Notes under the pieces: model-generated
Seen by the model: only the letters and a program-made list of their open reading frames with translations
Told to the model about the DNA's origin: nothing
Database searches by the model: none
NCBI RefSeq assembly: GCF_007559425.1
Contig: NZ_VMHE01000001.1
Location: 301,595 to 365,594, forward strand
DNA: 64,000 nt
Source: Allobacillus salarius
Lineage (GTDB): Bacteria; Bacillota; Bacilli; Bacillales; Alkalibacillaceae
Direction: 5' to 3'
Part shown: positions 1 through 9,650 of the stretch, piece after piece
How positions within the stretch are numbered: position 1 is the stretch's first letter
Layout of the letters: every line of letters begins with the position of its first letter
Program-made: the position numbers and the translations under genes

Positions 1-183
1 TGGATTATTAGGGATTACGCGTCCATCAAAATATTTCTTTAATGTTGCTACCCCACTATTAATCCATAACAAAGTTGGGTCCTCATGGGGAACCAATGAC
101 CGGCTTGGTTCGACAGAGTGATTTTTTTCTTTAAAGAAATCTAAAAACATTTGTCTTACTTCACTAGATGTCAATAATTTCAT
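1..183 (-). CDS. alaS: Alanine-tRNA ligase, N-terminal part (runs off the window)
   Basis: The 61 visible codons encode the start of class II alanyl-tRNA synthetase, which charges tRNA-Ala in the cytoplasm. The N-terminus reads [13 protein letters not shown] and continues with a segment typical of AlaRS, including [17 protein letters not shown] strong GAGGAGG Shine-Dalgarno lies just before the ATG at 183. The rest of the gene lies left of the window. Expression is controlled by the T-box leader at 449-727, and a 21-bp repeat array sits between that leader and the start codon, which is unusual. Confidence 0.95.
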   Translation of the reverse strand, partial: MKLLTSSEVRQMFLDFFKEKNHSVEPSRSLVPHEDPTLLWINSGVATLKKYFDGRVIPNNP

Positions 184-260
184 CGTTCTTCCTCCTCAAG
201 GTTTTCGTAAATTATAAAGCTTTGTTAGAGTCCGTTGTCGATCTTGTGATTCATCTTCAC

Positions 261-344
261 GATTTTTCGGCGGAGTCGATTGATTTATCGGCGGCTTCGC
301 TCGATTTTTCGGCGGCGTCGATCGATTTTGCGGCAGTGCTTTTA
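261..344. repeat. 21-bp tandem repeat array in the alaS leader (4 copies)
   Basis: Four head-to-tail 21-bp units start at 261, 282, 303 and 324, each beginning GATTT(T/A)(T/G)CGGCGG or close to it and continuing with TCGAT-like sequence. A more diverged unit may precede them at 240-260. The array lies in the transcribed alaS 5' region, between the T-box terminator and the alaS ribosome binding site. No protein-coding role is supported. The rest of 184-448 shows nothing I can name. Confidence 0.85.
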
Positions 345-448
345 GCGGAAGTTCTGTTAGTTCAAGATCCGCTGAAGTCGCCCCCGACACGATTCACAAT
401 TCTACAAATCAGTGCTACATCATTAAGAATTTAAATTGTGCCAAACAC

Positions 449-477
449 AAAAAAGCCCCTACAATAATATGTAGGGA
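449..477 (-). terminator. T-box terminator of alaS
   Basis: On the minus strand TCCCTACA and TGTAGGGGC form a hairpin followed by a run of T. It directly follows the T-box consensus and competes with the antiterminator fold. Confidence 0.85.
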
Positions 478-727
478 CGGTTATCCGCGGTGCCACCCTG
501 ATTATAGATTTTTAACAACACCAACCTTATTTACCTCATAAGTTGGTGATTGGAAAATCTATCAGCTCAATCACTGTAACGGAGTGGACCGGCGGGGATT
601 AGCCGCTCTCTGGAATAGCGTTCAATGACATTCACTTAGCGTCTTTTACAGCCAGGAAGACACCTCTCTTGGAAGTGGCTATGTCATTTACTCGTTTCCT
701 TCATCGATTTCGTAAATTTTACTTCTC
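449..727 (-). promoter_or_regulatory. T-box leader (tRNA-Ala sensing) upstream of alaS
   Basis: The minus strand carries the T-box signature CAGGGTGGCACCGCGG at 485-500, then the terminator hairpin. About 230 nt upstream of the signature would form Stem I and the linker. Uncharged tRNA pairs with the specifier loop and with the T-box bulge and favours antitermination, so alaS is expected to rise on alanine starvation. The specifier codon was not resolved. The T-box is separated from the alaS start by about 265 nt, which is longer than usual. Confidence 0.92.
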
Positions 728-732
728 TCGCT

Positions 733-761
733 ATTATATTGAATCTCTATCAGGCTGTCAA
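733..761 (-). promoter_or_regulatory. SigA promoter of the alaS leader
   Basis: Minus strand TTGACA (756-761), 17-bp spacer, TATAAT (733-738): a consensus housekeeping promoter. The predicted transcription start is near 727. It begins just past the stop codon of the small zinc-ribbon gene. Confidence 0.88.
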
Positions 762-767
762 TTTCTA

Positions 768-938
768 CTATCTTTCATCGGAAAATAAATCCTCTAAAAA
801 ATACTCAGGTTGTTGTACTTGGCTTACCAATTCCCTTGATTGTTGCTCATGATCGATTTCAACGAGACAATTCCAACAATAAAATCGCTCTTCGCCAATC
901 ATTCCAATGTTGCACGTATGACAGTTTGGGCATTTCAT
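768..938 (-). CDS. Small zinc-ribbon-like protein (56 aa), function unknown
   Basis: The reading frame MKCPNCHTCNIGMIGEERFY... ends ...LEDLFSDER and has a good Shine-Dalgarno (AAAGGAGTT) 8 nt before the ATG at 938. Cys3/Cys6 (CPNC) and Cys21/Cys24 (CWNC) form two CxxC knuckles typical of a zinc ribbon, followed by an acidic, Gln-rich tail. It lies between alaS and recD2, where B. subtilis also has small uncharacterised genes. The paired CxxC motifs and ribosome binding site support a real gene. Its function is not known, and RNA or protein binding would be a guess. Confidence 0.75.
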   Translation of the reverse strand: MKCPNCHTCNIGMIGEERFYCWNCLVEIDHEQQSRELVSQVQQPEYFLEDLFSDER

Positions 939-1060
939 GGAAAATAACTCCTTTGTATTTTCCTCTCATTTTTTGTCATGAGGGCCCAAATTATGCATAT
1001 TTAGATATATTCGTTTTGGCTGTTCGACATTCGCCTTCACTATGACTCAATTTTTGTATA

Positions 1061-3493
1061 TTAATCCATAAAATCATATGGTGATAAACCATCATCATGT
1101 TTTTCAGCATCTTCTAATGGTAGTCCTTCGTAATCGTCTTCTGATTCAATTTTTGGCTTTACTTGTTTTGTCTCGATTATTTTATCAGATGAAGCTTCGT
1201 CTTGTGATCCACTCAGCTCTTTTGCCGATTCGCTGACTTCAATTGCGGCATTACGATCGATTTCATCTACACTCATTCCCCAAACATGTTTTAATCGTTC
1301 GACTAACGTCGTATTCCGGTTAAAGAAGTTCTTTTGTCGCAAACCATCCATCAGTTCGTTATATTCTCCACAAATAATGAGTGATGATTTTCCTCGTGTA
1401 ATGGCTGTATAGATTAAGTTTTTTACGAGCATTCTTCTAAAAGAACGAACGATTGGAATAATGACGATTGGAAATTCTGAGCCTTGTGATTTATGGATTG
1501 AAATCGCATAAGCGAGCATCAATTGATTGAAATCTTGCCGTGTATAGGAAACTTCCAATCCTTCAAAATCCACAATCATTTCTTCTTTTTTCGTTTCGGT
1601 TTCCGTCGGTTTTTTAATCGCTCTTATTTCCCCAATATCGCCATTAAACACCTTTTTCTCTGGTTGATTCACAAGCTGAATGACTTTGTCGCCAGATCGA
1701 TAGATGGAATCAAAGTGTTTTATTTCTCGTTTTTGTTGCGAAGGTGGATTAAATAGCTGCTGCAATGCTTCATTTAATGCATGAATGCCTGCTTTAGAAC
1801 GATACATAGGAGCCAACACTTGAATATCACGTTGTGTATAGCCTTTCGCTAATGCACGCTCTACTATTTTTTCAATCATGACCGCTGTATTTTCTGTCGT
1901 TGTCGGAAAAAAATTAAAGTCACTGGATTTCGATAAATCAAGCTCTTCAAAACGGTCATTTTTAATCGCATGGGCTAACTTAATAATGGATGAATCTTCT
2001 TTTTGTCGATAGATCTCTTCTAGTCTAGCTACTTTAATACAATCGGACTTCAACAAATCGGAGAGCACTTCTCCTGGCCCGACTGATGGTAACTGATCTT
2101 CATCTCCTACAAGAATGACTTTCATTGAAGACGGAATCGCTTTGACCAATCGATTCGCAAGCCAAACATCGACCATGGAAAATTCATCGATGATAATTAG
2201 TTTTCCTTCCAGTTGATTACCTGCATCATATTCAAACTCATTTTCTCCACTCCAACCGAGCAAGCTATGAATCGTTTTCGCTTTCATCCCTGTTGATTCA
2301 CTCAAACGCTTAGCTGCACGACCCGTCGGCGCGCATAGCAAATAATCGGAGTCTTTGATCGTTTTTTCTTTATCGCATAGTTTTTGATAACTCTCCAATA
2401 TACCTTTCACAACGGTGGTCTTACCGGTCCCAGGTCCCCCGGTCAATATCATGACTTTTTCATCCAACGCCATCTTGATTGCTTCATACTGCTCTTCTCC
2501 GTATGATATACCTTCACGTTCCTCTAAGTCGCCAATCAGTTTTAATAGTTCACTTTCTGCATAGGTTGCATCCTCTTTTACTTCCTGAATCCGAGCAAGT
2601 TGCGATGCAATCCCTTCTTCTGCAAAATAAAGTTGAGGTAAATAGATTCGGTCATTTTCTTTCACGAGCAACGATTCTTCTATTAATGACTGAAAATAAA
2701 TGTCAAATGAGAAGTCACCGTTAGTACCATGAGAAAACAGTAGTTCAGAAGCTTGGCGGATTAAGTATTTTTCATACACAAACACATGGCCGTTCAGTGA
2801 TTCCTCTTCTAACACGTGTAAAATGCCTGCCTGAATTCGTGTCGGATGATCCTTGCGAATACCGATTTGTTGAGCAATTTCATCCGCTCGTTGAAATCCG
2901 AATCCTTCAATTTGGAATACAAGTTGGTAAGGGTTCTCTGTCAACACATCAAGCGTTTTTTCTTGATGTAACGCATAAATCTTTTGTGCGAGCTGGAGTC
3001 CGATTCCGTACTTGGACAATTCGACCGTTACACGATCAAAACCTTGATGAAGACGTAAATCTTGAATAAACTGCTGTTTCGTCTCTTTTTTCATCGATAC
3101 GATTCCATCTAAAACCGTTTCATCCATGAGCACTTTTTCGACCGTATCAATCCCTAATTTACCGACGATTTTCTTCGCTGTCTTTAATCCAATTCCATAA
3201 AATAAATCACTAGCGAGATAACGGATTAAGCTTTCCTCGGTTTTCGGTAGCTCTTTTTCATAAGTGAAAACTTGAAATTGATCTCCGAACCGAGGGTGGC
3301 TTTCCATCTTGCCGTAAAATATATAATCATTTCCGTATGTAAGTTTCGGAAGATGACCTTTTACCACAAATTCATCTTCCTTTGTGTCTAAATTCGTTTC
3401 CTCTAGCTTGATCGATGCGATAGAAAATTGTTTTTCAGCATTATGGAATATCATATGATTCAGTTGGCCTTTTATATAAAGCTGTTCAGTCAT
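1061..3493 (-). CDS. recD2: ATP-dependent RecD-like DNA helicase RecD2
   Basis: Superfamily 1B 5'-3' DNA helicase of about 810 aa. It has the long N-terminal OB/helix-hairpin-helix region typical of RecD2, then Walker A (GGPGTGKTT near residue 352), Walker B (IIIDEFSMVD) and the C-terminal UvrD-like motif with YAISIHKSQG. It acts in DNA repair and replication-fork maintenance without RecBC partners. An ATG exists 18 nt upstream at 3511, but the AAGGAG motif sits correctly only for the ATG at 3493, so that start is chosen. The acidic C-terminal tail is low-complexity. It follows the TPR gene closely, as in B. subtilis (yrrB-yrrC). Confidence 0.93.
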   Translation of the reverse strand: MTEQLYIKGQLNHMIFHNAEKQFSIASIKLEETNLDTKEDEFVVKGHLPKLTYGNDYIFYGKMESHPRFGDQFQVFTYEKELPKTEESLIRYLASDLFYGIGLKTAKKIVGKLGIDTVEKVLMDETVLDGIVSMKKETKQQFIQDLRLHQGFDRVTVELSKYGIGLQLAQKIYALHQEKTLDVLTENPYQLVFQIEGFGFQRADEIAQQIGIRKDHPTRIQAGILHVLEEESLNGHVFVYEKYLIRQASELLFSHGTNGDFSFDIYFQSLIEESLLVKENDRIYLPQLYFAEEGIASQLARIQEVKEDATYAESELLKLIGDLEEREGISYGEEQYEAIKMALDEKVMILTGGPGTGKTTVVKGILESYQKLCDKEKTIKDSDYLLCAPTGRAAKRLSESTGMKAKTIHSLLGWSGENEFEYDAGNQLEGKLIIIDEFSMVDVWLANRLVKAIPSSMKVILVGDEDQLPSVGPGEVLSDLLKSDCIKVARLEEIYRQKEDSSIIKLAHAIKNDRFEELDLSKSSDFNFFPTTTENTAVMIEKIVERALAKGYTQRDIQVLAPMYRSKAGIHALNEALQQLFNPPSQQKREIKHFDSIYRSGDKVIQLVNQPEKKVFNGDIGEIRAIKKPTETETKKEEMIVDFEGLEVSYTRQDFNQLMLAYAISIHKSQGSEFPIVIIPIVRSFRRMLVKNLIYTAITRGKSSLIICGEYNELMDGLRQKNFFNRNTTLVERLKHVWGMSVDEIDRNAAIEVSESAKELSGSQDEASSDKIIETKQVKPKIESEDDYEGLPLEDAEKHDDGLSPYDFMD

Positions 3494-3523
3494 TCCTTCT
3501 ATCTCCTTCATCGATCAAATCAG

Positions 3524-4186
3524 TTATACTTCTTTCAAGTATTCTTCGACTTTAATTTTACCATCTGCTGCAAGCATGTGGTCCGGCTGTATATGAAGTG
3601 TTTTTTTGAAATAGGTCAATGCTTCTTGTGCTAGGTCTTTGTGTAAATAACACACTGCGATATTGTAGTGAGCATCTGCGTGTTGTTCGTCCAATTCCGT
3701 CACATACATTAACTGAGTCAATGCATGGTCGACTTGTCCATTATAAGCTAAGCTTAAACCATATTGGAACTGAATTTCTATGTCTTTTTTGTTTAACTCG
3801 CTTGCTCGTTGAAAATACGGAAGAGCGAGCTTTTCATTCTGTTGATTTCTTAATGAAACGGCAAGCATATAATAAGCATCTGCATCGTTTAAACCGTACT
3901 GTACAGCACTTTGAAATTCTTTTGCTGCCTGCTGATAATCTTCTTGCTCGAAATAAAGAACGCCTAAACCATAATAAGCCGTTCCTGATTTTGAATCAAT
4001 CTCAATGGCACGATTAAAAAAGTTTTTTGCTTTGTCGTATTCACCCACATGGTTAAGTAGATTTCCGAAATTAATAAATCCAACGGGATCGTTTGGATTT
4101 TCCTCGATGTATTGATTGAATGTACTGGCAGCTTCCTCAAGTTCGTTCGCTTGCACGTGTTCGATTCCTTTTTCAATTAAGTTCAT
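3524..4186 (-). CDS. yrrB: Tetratricopeptide-repeat protein
   Basis: About 220 residues made almost wholly of tandem 34-residue TPR units (for example GFINFGNLLNHVGEYDKA and AYYGLGVLYFEQEDYQQA), expected to fold as a helical scaffold for protein-protein contacts. The position between mnmA and recD2 matches B. subtilis yrrB. The start MNLIEKGIEHV at 4186 is preferred because AAAGGAG lies just upstream; the longer frame reaching 4264 lacks a ribosome binding site. The partner is unknown. Co-transcription with recD2 is likely, since only about 30 nt separate them. Confidence 0.85.
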   Translation of the reverse strand: MNLIEKGIEHVQANELEEAASTFNQYIEENPNDPVGFINFGNLLNHVGEYDKAKNFFNRAIEIDSKSGTAYYGLGVLYFEQEDYQQAAKEFQSAVQYGLNDADAYYMLAVSLRNQQNEKLALPYFQRASELNKKDIEIQFQYGLSLAYNGQVDHALTQLMYVTELDEQHADAHYNIAVCYLHKDLAQEALTYFKKTLHIQPDHMLAADGKIKVEEYLKEV

Positions 4187-4322
4187 CCGTTCTACTCCTT
4201 TCGATTGCACAGCTATCTTCATATCGTTTACCCAATTTAACTTATATTTTATCGTATCGCACACCTCGTGCGAATATTTTTTTTAAAAATATGTACTTCA
4301 TTATATTAGGCGTTTATCTGGC

Positions 4323-4351
4323 AAAAAAGCCACCACAATAATGTGCTGACT
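4323..4351 (-). terminator. Probable terminator after mnmA
   Basis: On the minus strand AGTCAGCACA-TTAT-TGTGGTGGCT forms an imperfect stem (one G-G mismatch, one G-U) followed by TTTTTT. Confidence 0.65.
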
Positions 4352-4352
4352 T

Positions 4353-5480
<1,128 letters not shown>

Positions 5481-6638
5481 CTAACCTCTTGTATTGCTTG
5501 GTATTAATCTGTTTAAGATCTTGCTTATTTTTTCTACACAAAACTGTATATCTTCATCACTCGTTTCGATTCCAAAACTAAAACGAATGGAATTATATAG
5601 ACGATCATTTTCTTCACCATACATTGCTTTTAATACATGGGACGGATCAATGGACCCAGCTGTACATGCAGAACCGGATGAGACAGCAATCCCTTCCAAG
5701 TCGAGATTGGTCAAAAACATCTCAACTTCTACACCTGGAAAACTAATATTTAATATATTTGGCATATGCTCTTCTCTTGTTCCATTCAAATGATAGTCAA
5801 TGGAGAAATCATTCAATCCTTTGAAAAACTGTTTACTTAGCTTTTCGTAATGCATCAACCGTTCGTTCTGTTCTTTCTCCAGTAACTCAATTGCTTTTGT
5901 AAACCCTCTAATGCCAAGCATATTTTCAGTTCCTGATCGCCATTTTCTTTCTTGTTCACCGCCAAAGATTTGTTGTGCTAAATGAACATCGTCATTTCGA
6001 TATAAAAACCCAATTCCTTTTGGCCCGTATATTTTATGCGATGAAACAGATAGTAGGTCTACGTTGAATGACGTGACATCGAGCTTTTCCAACCCATATG
6101 CTTGTACCGCATCTGTATGGAAAATGGCTTGGTGTTCTTTTAGCCGCTCCCCAATCGCCTCAATTGGCTGACGCATACCCGTTTCATTATTCACTCGCAT
6201 GATGGAAACAAAAATCGTATCCGGTCGAAGAGCTTCTTCCACCGCTTCAACTGAAACAATGCCCGATTCATCAACTGGGAGAAAGGTTACTTCAAAGCCT
6301 TCCTTTTGCAGTTCCTCCATTGGATGCAAAACAGCATGATGTTCGATTTGCGTCGTGATGATATGTTTTCCTCGATGGGCATACGCTCTAGCAACACCGA
6401 AAATAGCCAAATTATTTGCCTCGGTCGCCCCGCTCGTAAATATAATTGAAGAAAAATCGGCTCCGATACTCCGTGCCGCTATACTTCTAGCATCATCCAA
6501 TAATTTTCTACTTTCTCTACCGAAAGAATGGATGCTTGATGGGTTTCCATATGTTCCATCCAAAGCTTCCATCATTTCTTGCTTGACTTCAGGATGTAAT
6601 GGAGTTGTCGCTGCGTAATCTAAATAAACGCGTTTCAC
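5481..6638 (-). CDS. iscS: Cysteine desulfurase (IscS/NifS family, YrvO type)
   Basis: PLP enzyme that converts cysteine to alanine and passes persulfide sulfur to MnmA. Visible are the N-terminal YLDYAATTPLHP, the PLP-binding lysine in SSHKIYGPKGIGF and the active cysteine in SGSACTAGS near residue 327. A GTG start at 6638 (VKRVYLDYAATT) fits the TAGGTGA motif; the GTG three codons further up is the alternative. It sits between cymR and mnmA in the usual Bacillaceae cluster, so tRNA thiolation is the likely main role. Confidence 0.94.
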   Translation of the reverse strand: MKRVYLDYAATTPLHPEVKQEMMEALDGTYGNPSSIHSFGRESRKLLDDARSIAARSIGADFSSIIFTSGATEANNLAIFGVARAYAHRGKHIITTQIEHHAVLHPMEELQKEGFEVTFLPVDESGIVSVEAVEEALRPDTIFVSIMRVNNETGMRQPIEAIGERLKEHQAIFHTDAVQAYGLEKLDVTSFNVDLLSVSSHKIYGPKGIGFLYRNDDVHLAQQIFGGEQERKWRSGTENMLGIRGFTKAIELLEKEQNERLMHYEKLSKQFFKGLNDFSIDYHLNGTREEHMPNILNISFPGVEVEMFLTNLDLEGIAVSSGSACTAGSIDPSHVLKAMYGEENDRLYNSIRFSFGIETSDEDIQFCVEKISKILNRLIPSNTRG

Positions 6639-6659
6639 AGAAGTCACCTACTTTTTCTA

Positions 6660-7082
6660 TTAAATATAAAACATATGCTCTTCCTGATAAATAGAGCCAT
6701 CATGTTCAGCTAAATCAGCTAATGTCGTTGAATCAAGAACATCTTTCACAGCATCACGGATTCTGCGCCACAATTCTTTCTGAGCGGGTTGTTCGTCATC
6801 CATTTCTTCAACGGGACGAATCGGCCCTTCAAGTGGTCTGATGATATCTGCTGCTGTTATATTTTTTGGTTCTTCAGCGAGCAAATATCCACCCTTTGCT
6901 CCACGAACACTTTTGACCAATCCTACATTACGCAACGGTGCAATTAATTGTTCAAGGTAATGTTCAGATAATTGATATTCTTGAGCAATTGCTTTTAGCG
7001 AAATCGGTTTTTTACTCGGGTGACCTTTCGCCAATGCGATCATTATCGTTAGTCCGTATCTCCCTTTTGTAGAGATCTTCAT
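6660..7082 (-). CDS. cymR: Rrf2-family regulator CymR (cysteine metabolism repressor)
   Basis: A 140-aa Rrf2 protein with an N-terminal winged helix (KISTKGRYGLTIMIALAKG; SEHYLEQLIAPLRNVGLVKSVRGAKGGY). It contains no cysteine at all, which excludes Fe-S ligation as in IscR and fits CymR. In B. subtilis CymR represses sulfur-uptake genes and is modulated by CysK. It is the first gene of the cymR-iscS-mnmA run, with its own extended -10 promoter upstream. Confidence 0.92.
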   Translation of the reverse strand: MKISTKGRYGLTIMIALAKGHPSKKPISLKAIAQEYQLSEHYLEQLIAPLRNVGLVKSVRGAKGGYLLAEEPKNITAADIIRPLEGPIRPVEEMDDEQPAQKELWRRIRDAVKDVLDSTTLADLAEHDGSIYQEEHMFYI

Positions 7083-7149
7083 CCTTTATCCCCCTCATTA
7101 ATAAACAACGTAACAGCAAGATTGATATCTTTGTAGAAAACCATCTGAC

Positions 7150-7158
7150 ATTATAGCA
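7150..7158 (-). promoter_or_regulatory. Extended -10 promoter element of cymR
   Basis: Minus strand TGCTATAAT (TGn followed by a perfect TATAAT) lies about 70 nt upstream of the cymR ATG. No good -35 is present at 17 bp, which suits an extended -10 promoter. Confidence 0.6.
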
Positions 7159-7187
7159 TGTTTTATAACATTGTGGAATTTAATGAA

Positions 7188-8486
7188 CTAGCGCTTTTTT
7201 GAATTCTGACGAGATTCATTCGCTAACTTTTTTAATTTCTCGTATGTTTGCGCATATCTTTTTTCTTCACCTAACATCTTCGGCTGATAATAAGTCATGC
7301 CACGAAGTGATTCAGGTAAATATTCTTGGTATACCCATCCCGTGGAAGAATGGTGTGGATATTGATATTCAATCCCATGACCTAAATGGGATGCACCTGC
7401 ATAATGGGAATCTTTTATATGATCAGGTATATCTGCCGTAATACCTTTTTTGACGTGTTTAATCGCTTTGTCCAATGCTTTATATGCAGTATTCGACTTC
7501 GGTGATAAGCATAGCTCAATTGTGATGACACTAAGTGGAATTCTAGCCTCAGGCAAGCCTAATCGTTCAACTGATTGAATGGCAGATAGCACCCTTGCAG
7601 CAACGGCTGGACTAGCCAATCCAATATCCTCATAAGCAATGACCAACAATCGGCGCATGATGGCTTCCAGATCACCGCCTTCTAATAGCCTTGCTAAATA
7701 ATATAAGGCGGCATCCACGTCACTGCCCCGGATGCTTTTTTGAAAACCGGACAGAAGATCATAATAAATGTCTCCCTTATTATCATGCACAAAACCTTTG
7801 TTTTGAATGCTTGATTCCACTGTTTCGAGTTCTACTTGATAGACACCTTCATCAGTCATGTCCGAAGCGAATACCACTTCTTCTAAAATGGTCAAAGCTG
7901 TCCGTCCATCACCTGTCGTTTCGGCTATTCGTTTCAGATGTTCCTCGGAAATATCAATCGTCATGTTTGATAACCCTTTTGGATCTTTTAACGCTCGATG
8001 AAGAAGCCCTAATATATCTTCTTTCTTTAATGGTTGCAATTGTTTAATTTGTCCACAACGAGAGCGAATCGCATTGTTTACACTATGGTAAGGGTTTTCT
8101 GTCGTAGCACCAATAAATGTAATAATTCCTTCTTCCATTGCATTTAACAAGGTATCCTGTTGTCCTTTATGAAAACGATGAATTTCATCAATGAACAAAA
8201 GGACGTTTCTTGTTAACTTAGCTTCTTGGATAATATGCTCGACCTCTTTTTTGCTGGCACTCGTTGCATTGATCGCAAAAAATTCCATGTTGGAGGAACC
8301 TGCAATGGCATAAGCCAAAGAAGTTTTGCCAGTTCCTGGAGGGCCATAAAGAAGCATTGAAGGTACATATCCATTTTTTATCATTTTATATAAAGAAGTG
8401 TCTTTACCAATGACATGTTTTTGACCGACAACTTCTTCAATTTTCTCTGGTCGCATACGGAAAGCAAGTGGTTCATTGTTAAACAT
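7188..8486 (-). CDS. rarA: Replication-associated recombination protein RarA (MgsA) AAA+ ATPase
   Basis: A 432-aa clamp-loader-like AAA+ ATPase acting at stalled replication forks. It has Walker A ([14 protein letters not shown]), Walker B ([14 protein letters not shown]), sensor ATTENP and the C-terminal MgsA tetramerisation region ([17 protein letters not shown]). The ATG at 8486 ([13 protein letters not shown]) has AAGGAG at the right distance; an upstream TTG in frame is less likely. The B. subtilis equivalent is yrvN. Confidence 0.95.
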   Translation of the reverse strand: MFNNEPLAFRMRPEKIEEVVGQKHVIGKDTSLYKMIKNGYVPSMLLYGPPGTGKTSLAYAIAGSSNMEFFAINATSASKKEVEHIIQEAKLTRNVLLFIDEIHRFHKGQQDTLLNAMEEGIITFIGATTENPYHSVNNAIRSRCGQIKQLQPLKKEDILGLLHRALKDPKGLSNMTIDISEEHLKRIAETTGDGRTALTILEEVVFASDMTDEGVYQVELETVESSIQNKGFVHDNKGDIYYDLLSGFQKSIRGSDVDAALYYLARLLEGGDLEAIMRRLLVIAYEDIGLASPAVAARVLSAIQSVERLGLPEARIPLSVITIELCLSPKSNTAYKALDKAIKHVKKGITADIPDHIKDSHYAGASHLGHGIEYQYPHHSSTGWVYQEYLPESLRGMTYYQPKMLGEEKRYAQTYEKLKKLANESRQNSKKR

Positions 8487-8644
8487 ATCGTTCTCCTTCA
8501 AATCATGTTCAATCTTTTATCTATTTTACTATATATATTCATTTATTTCTTAGTTTGAGCCTGGATTTCTATGTATATTATCTTCGCGACTTGCACATGA
8601 TAGAAATAGGAAACTATCAATCGAGAACAAAAGGAGTTGGGAAT

Positions 8645-9253
8645 ATGGTTAAAGTGAGGCAAGACGCTTGGTCTCATGAAGATGATTTATTACTGGCAGA
8701 AACTGTGCTTAGACATATACGTGAAGGAAGCACACAGCTCGTTGCTTTCGAGGAAGTCGGCGACAAACTGAATCGAACGGCTGCTGCCTGTGGTTTTCGG
8801 TGGAACGCTGAAGTTCGTAAAAACTATGAAAAAGCAGTAGACTTAGCCAAGAGACAGCGTAAGGAACGAAAAAAGGCTATGAAACAACAAGCTACAGATC
8901 GTGTGACAAGCATTTCCAGAACGAAAGAAATCAATACAACGAAGCAACCTTCGACAATTGATGAAATTATTCATTTACTAGAACAACTGAAAGAATCTAC
9001 CGCATTAAACAATGAAGCCGAGTTCGAGCAAATGAAGGAGTACAATCAACAATTAACCAATGAGAATGAAGAGTGGAAAGTAAAATACGAACAACTACAG
9101 AAAGATTATGAAACGTTAAAAGAAGATTACCAGACATTCGTAAATATCATGGATCGAGCAAGAAAAATGGTCGTATTGGATGAGGATTCATCCTTGTCTT
9201 CACCTGCTTTTAAGATGGCCAAAAATGGTAATTTAGAACAAATTGCTAAGTGA
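8645..9253 (+). CDS. rsfA: RsfA-family prespore-type transcriptional regulator
   Basis: A 202-aa protein with an N-terminal Myb/SANT-like DNA-binding segment ([20 protein letters not shown], then [19 protein letters not shown]) and a long predicted coiled coil around residues 115-175 ([19 protein letters not shown]). This is the RsfA/YlbO family, sporulation regulators produced in the forespore in B. subtilis. The ATG at 8645 follows AAAGGAG; an upstream in-frame ATG at 8555 has none. It is transcribed opposite to rarA. RsfA and YlbO cannot be told apart here. Confidence 0.78.
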   Translation: MVKVRQDAWSHEDDLLLAETVLRHIREGSTQLVAFEEVGDKLNRTAAACGFRWNAEVRKNYEKAVDLAKRQRKERKKAMKQQATDRVTSISRTKEINTTKQPSTIDEIIHLLEQLKESTALNNEAEFEQMKEYNQQLTNENEEWKVKYEQLQKDYETLKEDYQTFVNIMDRARKMVVLDEDSSLSSPAFKMAKNGNLEQIAK

Positions 9254-9316
9254 AACAAACAGAGCTCTAAACCCATTCATTAAGATTGTTACTAAATTTT
9301 TTCTATAAAAATATGT

Positions 9317-9355
9317 AAAAAAGCTATTCTAAGCGTCGCTTAAAATAGCTTTTTT
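9317..9355. terminator. Bidirectional terminator between rsfA and the 6S RNA gene
   Basis: An extended hairpin (AAAAAAGCTATT ... AATAGCTTTTTT, with AAGCG/CGCTT continuing the stem) has A/T tracts on both sides. It would stop rsfA from the left and the 6S RNA transcript from the right. Confidence 0.9.
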
Positions 9356-9561
9356 CATATGTACACAATCCCAATTGTGCCGTTCCTCCTTAATGTTTTG
9401 AACCCGCTCCAGGCAGGTGGGTGTCCTGTTCTGCGTCTTGTATGTCCTCAAAAAGGCATATACGCCACGCAGAAACGCCAGACTCCCTTACATAAAAGTG
9501 TTCGGTCAAAACGTACGACGGAGAAGACGAACACATTAGGATTGCTTTGTTTCAAGTTTGT
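9356..9561 (-). ncRNA. ssrS: 6S RNA (SsrS)
   Basis: No protein frame covers this conserved-looking interval between rarA and aspS, the same slot as 6S-1 RNA in B. subtilis. On the minus strand the ends pair (GCAATCC with GGGATTGT; CCTAATGT with ACATTAAGG) around a long interrupted hairpin, the 6S layout that mimics an open promoter and traps SigA-RNA polymerase. A consensus promoter lies directly upstream and a strong terminator downstream, giving a transcript of about 200-240 nt. The call rests on synteny, length and fold, not on a database match. Confidence 0.75.
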
Positions 9562-9567
9562 AATCAA

Positions 9568-9596
9568 ATAATATCATATACATTTTTCAATATCAA
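9568..9596 (-). promoter_or_regulatory. SigA promoter of 6S RNA
   Basis: Minus strand TTGATA (9591-9596), 17-bp spacer, TATTAT (9568-9573). The predicted start is near 9561. Confidence 0.8.
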
Positions 9597-9650
9597 GGGA
9601 AACAAGCGTCCAATTTTTGGTTTTCTTAAACTTTTTTTAGAATATTCAGC

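Noticed and set aside
196..390. 64-residue minus-strand frame with NRSTPPK-type heptads upstream of alaS
   Set aside because: It exists because the 21-bp repeat keeps frames open; the GTG start has no ribosome binding site and the frame ends inside the alaS ribosome binding region.
836..1045. Plus-strand 69-residue frame
   Set aside because: It is antisense to the small zinc-ribbon gene, has no ribosome binding site and shows no recognisable motif.
9359..9571. Plus-strand 70-residue frame in the rsfA-aspS gap
   Set aside because: It is antisense to the 6S RNA structure and begins at the terminator, without a ribosome binding site.
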